Shown in pieces: positions 35,704-44,180 of a stretch of DNA of 64,000 nt. The stretch lies in NCBI RefSeq assembly GCF_016863495.1, contig NZ_BOOZ01000001.1, positions 58,447 to 122,446 on the forward strand, given 5' to 3'. This stretch comes from Micromonospora andamanensis. Lineage in GTDB: Bacteria; Actinomycetota; Actinomycetes; Mycobacteriales; Micromonosporaceae. The notes under the pieces were generated by a model that saw only the letters and a program-made list of their open reading frames with translations, searched no databases and was not told the DNA's origin. Numbering within the stretch: position 1 is the first letter of the stretch; each line of letters begins with the position of its first letter. A program made the position numbers and the translations under genes.

Positions 35704-35848
35704 CCAGCACCGACGCGATGCAGGATGAACGCGTTCACGCCGTCGTCGATCACCGGGATTCATGTCGGCGTCCCGATACAAGGGCGATTCAGATGATCTG
35801 TCGCCGTCTATAGCGTGGGATGCCTAGGCCGTCGGAGAAAGGCGGACC

Positions 35849-36511
35849 ATGACATCCCCATCTGTCTCATTGTCTCGGCGCGGGCTGCTCGCCGGAACCG
35901 CGGTCGCCTCGGCCGCGGCGGTCACCGCAACCGTCGTCACCTCACCCGCCGCGGCGGCCGTCCCGGTCCGCGCGGCAGCATCGGCGGTCACCCACGACGG
36001 GATCGCCACCGCACGACTGGCCGCCCCGGCGGCCCTGCAACCGGACCTGCACGAGCGGCTGGGCGACTGGTTGGCGTTCTGGTCGGCGAACTCGCCGCGT
36101 CGGTGGAGTGTCCCCACGGAGGTGGTAGGCGTGGCCGACTCCGCCGGGGCGGCGTTCACCCTGCGCGCCATCCGGGTGGTGGTGGACGACAGGCCACTCG
36201 ACGCGTTCCTCGCCGGTCGCGCCGACCACGCGCACCTGGGCACCCTGGCCAGCCTGCATCACCACTTCGGGCAGGTGACGGTCGCCGCCGACGGTGGGCT
36301 GCGCGTGGTCGACGGTGCGGCCGGGTTCACCGGGTCGGCTGAACAGGTCGCCTTCGCGGTCGCGGCGTGCCGCGAACTGTGGGGCGTGCCTACCGACGGT
36401 GCCACCGGGTGGCGCCATCAGGTGGGCCGCCTCGACGCCGCCTCCCGTTCCGGCTGGGCGGCCTTCACCAGGACGGCACTGCGGCGCGGGCTGCGTACCG
36501 ACACCTACTGA
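35849..36511 (+). CDS. Tat-exported protein of unknown function
   Basis: 220 residues, ATG at 35849 after GGAGAAAGG. Twin-arginine signal: SRRGLLAG followed by AlaVal-rich core and AxA site near residue 38. The mature part has acidic and His-containing stretches (DDRPLDAFLAGRADHAHLG, LASLHHHF), but no known catalytic motif. It may bind metal or a cofactor because Tat cargo is often folded (inference). First of three co-directional genes (20 bases to the next; the third overlaps by GTGA). A TATAGC box at about 35810 may be its -10. Confidence 0.7.
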   Translation: MTSPSVSLSRRGLLAGTAVASAAAVTATVVTSPAAAAVPVRAAASAVTHDGIATARLAAPAALQPDLHERLGDWLAFWSANSPRRWSVPTEVVGVADSAGAAFTLRAIRVVVDDRPLDAFLAGRADHAHLGTLASLHHHFGQVTVAADGGLRVVDGAAGFTGSAEQVAFAVAACRELWGVPTDGATGWRHQVGRLDAASRSGWAAFTRTALRRGLRTDTY

Positions 36512-36530
36512 ACGAACCGGAGGAAACACC

Positions 36531-36791
36531 ATGGCACGCCACGAGTTCCGCTTCGTGGTCGACGGCGTCGACCTCACATCCGAGCAGCAGAGCCAGATCG
36601 CCGGTGAGATCCAGAAGGCCGGCCTGGCCGCCCTCTCGGTCGCCGGCACCAAGCTCAGTAACCCGCTCGCCCTCGGCCACGCCAACCTGCGGCTGCGGCC
36701 GGAGTGGTACGGCCTCTGGGTGATCGACGGTCCGTTCGCCCAGGATCTCGGCGAGAAGATCAACGACATCGGCTTCTGGTTGCAGAAGTGA
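36531..36791 (+). CDS. 86-residue protein, second gene of secreted/Cys-rich triad
   Basis: ATG at 36531, with CGGAGGAAACACC upstream (strong ribosome site). A compact soluble domain: MARHEFRFVVDGVDLTSEQQ, a helix QIAGEIQKAGLAAL, then NLRLRPEWYGLWVIDGPF. No signal or membrane segment. The size and strong translation signal are compatible with a precursor peptide, a small binding protein or a chaperone for the Tat cargo, but nothing in the sequence proves any of these. Translationally coupled to the Cys-rich gene downstream. Confidence 0.7.
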   Translation: MARHEFRFVVDGVDLTSEQQSQIAGEIQKAGLAALSVAGTKLSNPLALGHANLRLRPEWYGLWVIDGPFAQDLGEKINDIGFWLQK

Positions 36792-37276
36792 TCCGACAAT
36801 CGGAGGGACCGGCCGCGACGCCGCGGCCGGTCGCATCGGAGGGGCCGCCGGGCGTGTCAGGGCCGCCGGTCGCGGCGGGGGTGCCGGTCGCGACAGGGCC
36901 GGTGGAGCGGATGTGCCCGAGTACGCCGGCGTCCAATGCCACGGTCTTCCTCGGCATGATCACTCCGGCGGGCCGGGTCGCGTACGTGACCCCGGCTCTG
37001 CCCGCCGAGGTCGCCGTCGCCGCGGCGGCGGAGGCGGAGGTCCCGGTGGAGGCCCGCTACCGGCTCGCCGGTCCGTGCGTCACCAGCAGGTGCGGCTTCT
37101 GGACAGGTGACCACTGCGGGCTCGGTGAACGCCTGGTCACGTCGTACGCGCAGACCGTCGGCGAGCCGGAGGTGGAGCTGCCCCGCTGCGCCATCCGGCG
37201 TACCTGCCGCTGGTTCGCCGAGCAGGGGCCGCCGGCCTGCGTCGCCTGCGCCCACGTGGTCACCGACGCCCGCTGA
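36788..37276 (+). CDS. Cysteine-rich protein, third gene of triad
   Basis: 162 residues from a GTG overlapping the previous stop (GTGA). N-terminal 50 residues are low-complexity Gly/Pro/Val. The C-terminal 90 residues hold Cys in GPCVTSRCGFW, DHCGL, PRCAIRRTC and ACVAC, and one earlier in MCPS, eight in all. This spacing looks like an Fe-S or zinc site. No known family was recognised. It may mature or modify the 86-residue product or the Tat cargo (inference). Confidence 0.6.
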   Translation: MIRQSEGPAATPRPVASEGPPGVSGPPVAAGVPVATGPVERMCPSTPASNATVFLGMITPAGRVAYVTPALPAEVAVAAAAEAEVPVEARYRLAGPCVTSRCGFWTGDHCGLGERLVTSYAQTVGEPEVELPRCAIRRTCRWFAEQGPPACVACAHVVTDAR

Positions 37277-37323
37277 ACCGCGACGGCCCGGCGTGTCGGC
37301 CCGGTCGGCTACCGTCGGTTGCC

Positions 37324-40300
37324 ATGAGGGCGCAGGCGGGCGGATTCATGATCGGGCGGGATCATCCGGCCGGTCTGTTGCGGGCCGAGGTCGACCGGGC
37401 CACCGCCAGCCACGGCGGCCTGGTCCTGGTCGCCGGTGAGCCGGGCATCGGCAAGACCACCCTGGTGACCGCCGCCGCCGACGAGGCCCGCAGGCAGGGC
37501 GCGCTGGTGCTCGGTGGGGCCTGCTGGGACTCGGCGAGTGCCCCCGGCTACTGGCCCTGGACCCAGGTGCTGCGCAGGTTGCGCCGGTCGCCGCAGGACT
37601 GGGCGATGGCCCGGGAATCCGCCGAGCCGGCGCTGGCCCTCCTGCTCGGCGAGGCGGGTGCTCCGGTGCCGGCGACCGCCCGCAGCGAGGCCGGCTCGCT
37701 GGTGCCGGGCATCGCGCACGGCGAGGCGGGTGCTCTGGTGCCGGCCACCGCCAGCGGCGACGTCGGCTTCCCGCTGCCGGTCGCCGTCGCTGACCTGGGC
37801 GATGCGGCCGAGCAGGAAGAGTTCGCCCTGTCCGACGCGGTCACCACAGCCCTTGTCGCGGTGTCGCAGCGCCGGCCGGTCATGGTGATCCTCGACGACC
37901 TGCACTGGGCCGACGCGGCATCGGTGCGACTGCTACGGTTCGCCGCCCAGCACACCTGGTTCGAGCGGGTGCTGCTGGTCGGGACGTACCGCGACGCCGA
38001 GGTGGAGGCCGCCGACCACCCGCTGCGACAGTTGCTGATGTCGCTGGTGGCCAAGGCCACCACGATCAGCCTCACCGGGCTGTCCCGTGACGAGGTCGGT
38101 GCGCTGATGGCCCGCACCGCCGGCCGGGAGCCCGACTCCAACTGCGTCGACGATGTGCACAGGCGCACCGGCGGCAACCCCTTCTTCGTGGAGCAGACCG
38201 CCCGGCTGTGGCACGTCGACGGCGCGCTCGCCGCCATCCCACCCGGCGTACGGGAGGTGGTCCGGCGTCGGCTGGACCACCTGCCCAGCATGGTCAGCGA
38301 CGCGCTCACCGTCGCCGCCGTGCTGGGCCGGGAGTTCCACGGCGAGGTTCTGGCGGCCAGTGTCGGCCTGCCACCGACCCGGGTCGGCGAGTTGCTGGAT
38401 GTCGCGGTGACCGCGCGGCTGCTGCTCAACATCGGTGACGGCCGGTACGCCTTCGTGCACGACCTGGTCCGCGAGACGCTGTACGACGCGCTGACCGACG
38501 ACGACCGTGGGGCTCGGCACGCAGCCGTGGTGCGGGCCGTCGAGGAGCACCATGCGCTGGACCGGTTGCTGATCCCCGCCGACGTTGCCCGCCACGCGTG
38601 GCTGGCCGGCGCTCATCTGGACCCGACCCGGGTGACCGAGCTGCTGCTCGAAGCCGCGCGGGACGCCAGGTGCCGGCTGGCGCTCGAGGAGTCCACGGTT
38701 CATCTTCGGCGGGCGCTTGAGGTGGTGCGGGACGACCTCCAGCGAGTCAAGATCATGACTGCGTTGACCGATCAGCTCTTCCACTGCGGTGACCGGGAGG
38801 AGGCGCGTCAGCTGCTCGGCGACGCGACAGCGCTGGCGCTGACGGTCGACGACCACGCGGCGCTGGCCCGGTTCGCGCTCAACGCGCGTCGCCACTGGCA
38901 GCTGGAGCCGATACCGGGCATCGACGGCGAGGCACTGCTGCGCGAGGCGTACCGGCGGCTCATCGGCGAACCCGACGACAGCGTCGGACCGGCCGTCCTC
39001 GAAGCGGATCTGATGACCGCCACTGAGACGCTCGCCCGGTCGACGCGGGACGACGAGGCGCTCACCTTCAGTCTGTGGGCACGCCATGACTCCACCTGGG
39101 GGTTGGGTACCGCCCCCGAACGGGCCGCCCTCACCGGCGAGATCCGCGACGTCGCGCGCCGCAACGGCGACCGCGAGACCGAGCTGTGGTCCACCTCCCT
39201 GCGCTGGGTCGCGCTGCTGGAACTCGGTGACCCGCACTACCTCGCCGAACTCACCGCCTTCGTCACCGGCGGACGACAGACCGGCAAGCCCCGGCACCGG
39301 ATGGCCGCGGCCATCGACGGCGGCATCATCGGCGCCTTCCGGGGCGACTTCGCCGATGCCGAGGTCTGCTACCGGGAGTTCGGCGAGCTGGACGAGTGGG
39401 AACATTCCGACCACGCCTTCCTCGGCCACCACCTGCGCTGGGCGTTGCTGCTGCTGCGGGGTCGACTCGACGACGCCGATGCACTGCTCGCCGGGCTGAC
39501 CACTGCCGAACATCCGCACCTCGTCCTGCTGCGGGCGATCACCGCCGCCGAACGCGGTGACCACCGCAGAGCGACAGACCTCGTCGCGCAGCTCGAAGCC
39601 GTGGGTACCCGGTTCGCCGGGTCGATCTCGCCGATGTGGCTGCGGGCGCGCGCCCAGGCCACCGTCGCCGACCCGAGCCGCTGCGCCGAGGCCCGTCAGG
39701 CGCTGTTGCCGTACCGGGGCCAGTGGCTCGTGTCGCTGTACGGCTGCGACGTCAGCGGCCCGGTGGATCACTGGCTCGCCGTGATCGACGCCGCCGAGCA
39801 GCGTTGGGACGACGCCGTCGCCGGATTCACCGCAGCCCGCGCCGCCGCTGACCGGATGGGCGCCCGCCCGTGGTCGCTGATCGCCCGGGCCGCGCTTGTC
39901 GACGTCCTGACCGTTCGTGGCGCCCCGGGTGATGCCGCTAGTGCCGCTGCTCTGCGCGCCGCTGCCGAGCAGGAGGCACACCAGCTCGACGTGCCGCAGG
40001 TGCTGGCCCGACTCGCCGCAGCCGGATCGGCGATGCCGTCCATCGAGGCACCCGGGCGGTCCGCCGAGGCGGACCCGGCGGCGGGCTCGGCCGCAACGGG
40101 CCCGGCGACGGCAGGCTCGGCCATGGCTGTCCCCGTGACGGCGGGCTCGGCCCCGGTGCCGGGTGGGAACGGTGGTGCCCTGGGTCAGGCGTACGAGTTC
40201 CGGCGCGACGGCGCCGTCTGGCGGCTCACCTTCGAGGGCAGCACGGTTCATCTGCCCGACGCCAAAGGGCTGCACGACCTGCGCCTGCTGCTCGGCCGCC

Positions 40301-40734
40301 CGGGAGTCGACGTGCCCGTGTTCGAACTGCTCGATCCGGCCGCCGGGCCGGAACTCGTCGCCGCCCGCCGGATGGGCGGTGACCAGGTGCTCGACGACGA
40401 GGCGAAGAACCGGTACCGGCGGCACCTGGACCGGCTCGACGACGAGATCGACCTGGCGGCCGGACGCGGCGACGAGGCCAGGGTGTCGGCGCTGGACACC
40501 GAGCGGCAGGCGCTCATCGACCAGTTGCGGGCCGCCGCCGGTCTGGCCGGACGCACGCGGCGGCTCGGTGACGAGACCGAGCGCGCCCGCAAGACGGTCA
40601 CCGCCCGCATCCGCGACACCCTGCGGCGCCTCGACCAGCGGCACCCACCACTCGCCGCCCACCTGCGCGTCACGGTCTCCACCGGCACCGCCTGCCGCTA
40701 CCTCCCACCCACCTCCCTCCCCTGGCACCTCTAA
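37324..40734 (+). CDS. Large STAND-type ATPase with TPR-like and actinobacterial C-terminal region
   Basis: 1136 residues. The ATG at 37324 follows TACCGT by 8 bases (leaderless pattern); an ATG at 37348 is possible. AAA domain: Walker A GEPGIGKTT (38-46), Walker B VMVILDDLHWADAAS. Residues about 112-160 hold imperfect repeats (EAGAPVPATARS, EAGSLVPGIAHG, EAGALVPATASG), a low-complexity insertion. The middle is helical TPR-like. The C-terminus after a Pro/Ala linker (about 905-955) has FRRDGAVWRLTFEGSTVHLP and a charged helix region, a domain seen in actinobacterial LuxR-like ATPases. No LuxR HTH. Predicted signal-sensing switch. Confidence 0.75.
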   Translation: MRAQAGGFMIGRDHPAGLLRAEVDRATASHGGLVLVAGEPGIGKTTLVTAAADEARRQGALVLGGACWDSASAPGYWPWTQVLRRLRRSPQDWAMARESAEPALALLLGEAGAPVPATARSEAGSLVPGIAHGEAGALVPATASGDVGFPLPVAVADLGDAAEQEEFALSDAVTTALVAVSQRRPVMVILDDLHWADAASVRLLRFAAQHTWFERVLLVGTYRDAEVEAADHPLRQLLMSLVAKATTISLTGLSRDEVGALMARTAGREPDSNCVDDVHRRTGGNPFFVEQTARLWHVDGALAAIPPGVREVVRRRLDHLPSMVSDALTVAAVLGREFHGEVLAASVGLPPTRVGELLDVAVTARLLLNIGDGRYAFVHDLVRETLYDALTDDDRGARHAAVVRAVEEHHALDRLLIPADVARHAWLAGAHLDPTRVTELLLEAARDARCRLALEESTVHLRRALEVVRDDLQRVKIMTALTDQLFHCGDREEARQLLGDATALALTVDDHAALARFALNARRHWQLEPIPGIDGEALLREAYRRLIGEPDDSVGPAVLEADLMTATETLARSTRDDEALTFSLWARHDSTWGLGTAPERAALTGEIRDVARRNGDRETELWSTSLRWVALLELGDPHYLAELTAFVTGGRQTGKPRHRMAAAIDGGIIGAFRGDFADAEVCYREFGELDEWEHSDHAFLGHHLRWALLLLRGRLDDADALLAGLTTAEHPHLVLLRAITAAERGDHRRATDLVAQLEAVGTRFAGSISPMWLRARAQATVADPSRCAEARQALLPYRGQWLVSLYGCDVSGPVDHWLAVIDAAEQRWDDAVAGFTAARAAADRMGARPWSLIARAALVDVLTVRGAPGDAASAAALRAAAEQEAHQLDVPQVLARLAAAGSAMPSIEAPGRSAEADPAAGSAATGPATAGSAMAVPVTAGSAPVPGGNGGALGQAYEFRRDGAVWRLTFEGSTVHLPDAKGLHDLRLLLGRPGVDVPVFELLDPAAGPELVAARRMGGDQVLDDEAKNRYRRHLDRLDDEIDLAAGRGDEARVSALDTERQALIDQLRAAAGLAGRTRRLGDETERARKTVTARIRDTLRRLDQRHPPLAAHLRVTVSTGTACRYLPPTSLPWHL

Positions 40735-40805
40735 CCCCACCCACCCCACCCACCCCCGCCTCATGATCAACGGGGCGGGGGGCGGGACGGGGTGGGGGGT
40801 GGGGG
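40735..40805. terminator. C-rich/G-rich terminator between convergent genes
   Basis: C-rich strand 40735-40760 faces G-rich 40772-40805 across TCATGATCAAC. The long arms can fold into a GC hairpin serving both the ATPase gene and the ABC permease gene. The G-rich half carries at least five runs of four or more G and could form a quadruplex instead. Confidence 0.6.
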
Positions 40806-41663
40806 TCAGCGGCGGTTGTAGCGGTACATGGTGAGGGTGCCGAAGACGACGATGAAGGCGGCGCTCCAGAGGACGATCCACATCATCGCCGAGGCGTCAG
40901 TGGTGCCGGCCATCGCGGCGCGTACCGAGGACACCAGGTGGGTGATCGGGTTGGCCTTGACGAACGCCTGGAGCCAGCCGGGCATCGTGGACGGGTCGAC
41001 GAAGACGTTACTCAGGAAGGTCAGCGGGAACAGCACCATCATGCTGACCCCCATCACCGACTTCTCGCTGCGCAGGATCAGCCCGAAGAACGTCCAGACC
41101 CAGGAGAACGCGAAGGAGAAGACCACGAGCAGGCCGATGCCGGCGAGGACGCCGAGCACGCCGCCGTCGGGGCGGAAGCCGAGCACCAGCCCGACGGTCA
41201 GGATCACCAGCGCGGCGAGGATGTAGCGCAGCACGTCGCCGACGATCATGCCGACCAGCGCGGCGGGCCGCCACACCGGCAGCGTCCGGAACCTGTCGAA
41301 GACGCCCTTCTCGATGTCCGTGTTCAGCCCGACGCCGGTGTACATGGTGATCATCACGACGCTCGTCACCATGATGCCCGGCAGGAAGAACTGCAGGTAG
41401 TCACGGGGGCTGTCGGCGAGCGCGCCACCGAACAGGTACGTGAACATCAGCACCATGATGATCGGGAACGCGGTCACGTCGAACAGCTGCTCCGGGACGT
41501 GCTTGATCTTCAACAGGGCACGCCAGCTGAAGGTCAGCGACGCCGACAGTGGGCTCGGCCGGGGCGGTCGGGCACCCGGCGCGAGGACCGTCGCGAGCGC
41601 CTCGGACGAGGGTACGAAGACCGTCGGCGCCCGGCCGGTCGAGGTGGCGGTGTCGCTGCTCAT
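40806..41663 (-). CDS. ABC-2 type exporter permease (DrrB-like)
   Basis: 285 residues, start ATG at 41663 overlapping the ATPase stop (ATGA). After a 40-residue cytoplasmic N-terminus, six membrane helices are visible. Segments [53 protein letters not shown] and [17 protein letters not shown] match the DrrB daunorubicin-resistance permease type. It pairs with the ATPase upstream as a drug-efflux ABC transporter. It might export an antibiotic or lipid. Ends at the G-rich terminator. Confidence 0.88.
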   Translation of the reverse strand: MSSDTATSTGRAPTVFVPSSEALATVLAPGARPPRPSPLSASLTFSWRALLKIKHVPEQLFDVTAFPIIMVLMFTYLFGGALADSPRDYLQFFLPGIMVTSVVMITMYTGVGLNTDIEKGVFDRFRTLPVWRPAALVGMIVGDVLRYILAALVILTVGLVLGFRPDGGVLGVLAGIGLLVVFSFAFSWVWTFFGLILRSEKSVMGVSMMVLFPLTFLSNVFVDPSTMPGWLQAFVKANPITHLVSSVRAAMAGTTDASAMMWIVLWSAAFIVVFGTLTMYRYNRR

Positions 41664-42676
41664 CGGGCTGCCTCCAGCTCGTCGTCCCGCTCGTCGGTGG
41701 CCGGTACGGCGGGGTGGTCGGTCAGGGCCAGGAAGACCTCGTCCAGACTCGGCTGGCCGAGGGAGAAGTCGTCGACCACGATGCCGGCGCGGGACAGCTC
41801 GCCGAGTGCCCGGGCGGCCTGCGCGCTGGCGTCCAGTTCGGTGCCGTCGCCGCCGACCCGGGCGGTGATCGCCACCGGGTCGGCCTCCAGTTGGACGGGC
41901 ACGCTCAGCGTGGCCTGCAACACCCGCTCGGCCTCGGGCCGCTGGTCCGCGTCGCGTAGCCGCAGGTGGACCGTGCCGGAGCCGACAGACGACTTCAACT
42001 CGCCAGGGGTGCCCTCCGCGATCACCCGGCCGTGGTCGACCACCGCGATCCGGCTGGCCAGCTTGTCGGCCTCGTCCAGGTACTGCGTGGTCAGCAGCAC
42101 CGTCGTGCCGTGCGAGACCACCGCCCGGATGATCTCCCACACCTGGTTACGGCTGCGCGGATCCAGCCCCGTCGTCGGCTCGTCGAGGAAGAGCAGGTCG
42201 GGGGTGTTGAGGATGCTCGCCGCGATGTCGATGCGTCGCCGCATGCCACCCGAGTACTTCTTCACCTGCCGTCCGGCCGCCTCGGTCAGCCCGAACGCGG
42301 CCAACAGCTGCTCCGCCCGTTGCCGGGCGGCGGACTTGGGCAGCCCGAGCAGCCGACCCAGCAGGATGAGGTTCTCCGTGCCGGTCAGATCCTCGTCCAC
42401 CGAGGCGTACTGGCCGGTCAGGCTGACCCGGGAGCGGACCGCGTCGGCCTCGGAGACCACGTCGTGACCGAACACCCGGGCCTGCCCACCGTCCGGACGC
42501 AGCAGGGTGGCCAGTACGCGTACCGCTGTGGTCTTGCCGGCGCCGTTCGGCCCGAGCAGCCCGTACACGGCACCTGCCGGAACCTGGAGGTCGAGGCCGG
42601 CGAGCGCGCGGGTCTCACCGAACGACCGGGTCAGACCCTCGGCCTCGATGGCGAGGCCGGTGGTGCGTCTACTCAT
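41660..42676 (-). CDS. ABC exporter ATPase (DrrA-like)
   Basis: 338 residues, ATG at 42676. Walker [21 protein letters not shown]-loop [14 protein letters not shown], signature [12 protein letters not shown], Walker [14 protein letters not shown] and H-loop as TTQYLDEAD (Gln-Tyr rather than His) are as in DrrA-type drug-resistance ATPases. The C-terminal regulatory segment [20 protein letters not shown] is also typical. Two-gene operon with the permease. The upstream gap holds the palindromic terminator of the aldo/keto reductase gene, so the promoter must lie between 42677 and about 42840. Confidence 0.9.
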   Translation of the reverse strand: MSRRTTGLAIEAEGLTRSFGETRALAGLDLQVPAGAVYGLLGPNGAGKTTAVRVLATLLRPDGGQARVFGHDVVSEADAVRSRVSLTGQYASVDEDLTGTENLILLGRLLGLPKSAARQRAEQLLAAFGLTEAAGRQVKKYSGGMRRRIDIAASILNTPDLLFLDEPTTGLDPRSRNQVWEIIRAVVSHGTTVLLTTQYLDEADKLASRIAVVDHGRVIAEGTPGELKSSVGSGTVHLRLRDADQRPEAERVLQATLSVPVQLEADPVAITARVGGDGTELDASAQAARALGELSRAGIVVDDFSLGQPSLDEVFLALTDHPAVPATDERDDELEAAR

Positions 42677-42846
42677 GATTGCGAAGTTTCCTTCCGTTCG
42701 TCACGCCTGTGAGCCGGGCCGCCGCGACCCGACGCCCCACCACACCCCACGGGTACGACAGGATGCTCCCTTCCCGTGGCCATCCGCCAGCTTTAACGAC
42801 GCTGGCCGGCGGGAGTGGTCGGCTCACCCGACAGGCGCGAGACGGC

Positions 42847-42885
42847 GGGCAGCCGCCGCTAGATCTGATCTAGCGGCGGCTGCCC
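42847..42885. terminator. Perfect 19-bp palindrome
   Basis: GGGCAGCCGCCGCTAGATC (42847-42865), a single T, and its exact inverse complement (42867-42885). It lies 60 bases downstream of the aldo/keto reductase stop (minus strand). No T-tract. Likely factor-independent terminator, or protein-binding cruciform. Confidence 0.75.
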
Positions 42886-42945
42886 CGACACCTCCTGTCG
42901 GCAGTGATCCGGGCCGTGGCCGGCCCGGCACGCTGCCGGCCCCCG

Positions 42946-43932
42946 CTACCAGGCGGTGTCGAGCCGGTGCCGTTGCTCGGGCGTCAGCGTCAGGTCCACG
43001 GCGGCGAGGCTCTCGTCCAACTGCGCCACCGAGGAGACGCCCACCAGCGGGATGGTGGGGATGTCGCCGTCGATGAGCCAGGCCAGCACCACCTGGTTGA
43101 CAGTCGCACCTGTCTCCTTCGCGACCTCCCGCAGCGCGGCCAGCCGCACCGGCACGCTCGGCAGGTCGTGATCCGGCCCCAGCGGCTTGTCCGGCCGGAC
43201 GTAGGCGCCCCACAGCAGCGACCCGTACGACACCAGGGTCAGGCCGGGCTCGGCCCGCAGGTAGCTGGCCAACTCGCCACCGACCGCGCCCACGTTGCCG
43301 TCGACGTCGAGGTCGGTCGGCCCGTCCTGCCGGGCCGGCAGGTAGCTGCGGTGGTACTGGAGCACCTCGTACCCGGGCAGCCCGGCCGCGGCGGCCAGCG
43401 CCCGGGCCCGTTCCACCCGCCAGGTCCGGTGGTTGCTCGCGCCGAGCAGCCCCACGGTGCCCTCGGCGACCAGCTCGGCGAAAGCCTCGACGGTCTCCCG
43501 CAGTGGCACCCGGTGATCCTCGATGTGGGCGTAGAGCAGGTCCAGCCGGTCCATGCCGAGCCGTTCCCGGCTGCGCTCGGCGGACTCCCGGATCACCTTC
43601 GCCGACAACCCCTCCGGGTTGTCCAGGTAGCTGGTGCCGGGGGCCAGCGGTCGCGCACCGAGTTTGGTGGCGATGACTATCTCGTCGCCGATGCCCCGGC
43701 TGCGCCGCCACCGGCCGAGCAGTTCCTCGCTGTCGCCGCCCTGCCCGCCGGTCATCCAGAAGGCGTAGTTGTTCGACGTGTCGATGAAGGTACCGCCGGC
43801 CTCGACGAACCGGTCCAAGATGGCGTACGAGGTGGCCTCGTCGGTCTTCGTGCCGAACAGCATCGCGCCGAGGCTGAGCACGCTCACCTCGCGACGAGTA
43901 CGCCTGTCGCTGCCGATCGTGCGATACCGCAT
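42946..43932 (-). CDS. Aldo/keto reductase
   Basis: 328 residues, ATG at 43932 with GGAGAGGAG upstream. The (beta/alpha)8 AKR pattern is clear: FIDTSNNYAFW holds the catalytic Asp/Tyr region, LGARPLAPGTSYLDN, LDLLYAHIEDHRVPLRETVE supplies the usual His-bearing strand, and the C-terminal cofactor site includes SYGSLLWGAYV and IPLVGVSSVAQLDESL. It reduces aldehydes or ketones with NADPH. Similar to the AKR5/Tas group. The physiological substrate cannot be told. Monocistronic, followed by a strong palindrome. Confidence 0.88.
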   Translation of the reverse strand: MRYRTIGSDRRTRREVSVLSLGAMLFGTKTDEATSYAILDRFVEAGGTFIDTSNNYAFWMTGGQGGDSEELLGRWRRSRGIGDEIVIATKLGARPLAPGTSYLDNPEGLSAKVIRESAERSRERLGMDRLDLLYAHIEDHRVPLRETVEAFAELVAEGTVGLLGASNHRTWRVERARALAAAAGLPGYEVLQYHRSYLPARQDGPTDLDVDGNVGAVGGELASYLRAEPGLTLVSYGSLLWGAYVRPDKPLGPDHDLPSVPVRLAALREVAKETGATVNQVVLAWLIDGDIPTIPLVGVSSVAQLDESLAAVDLTLTPEQRHRLDTAW

Positions 43933-44180
43933 GGGGAACTCCTCTCCTGCGTCCGGACGACGTGGACGCGGCACCAGCCTGCGTCTTCGAGCGCACTCGA
44001 GGTCAACCCCTGAGCGAGCGGTCGATCCGGGATCACCGTGCGGTCCGTTTCCGCGCCCCGGCTGACCTGACTCCCTCGTCCGAAGGTCCATCGGCTGCGG
44101 CACCGGAGCCCGGTGCGGAGCGGCACGCCCACCCATACGGTGTGTTCCTGCCCGCTCTCACTGCGTAGAGGAGCCGCCTC

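Noticed and set aside
37933..40881. 982-codon minus-strand frame opposite the large ATPase
   Set aside because: Shadow of the 37324 gene, with no known domain.
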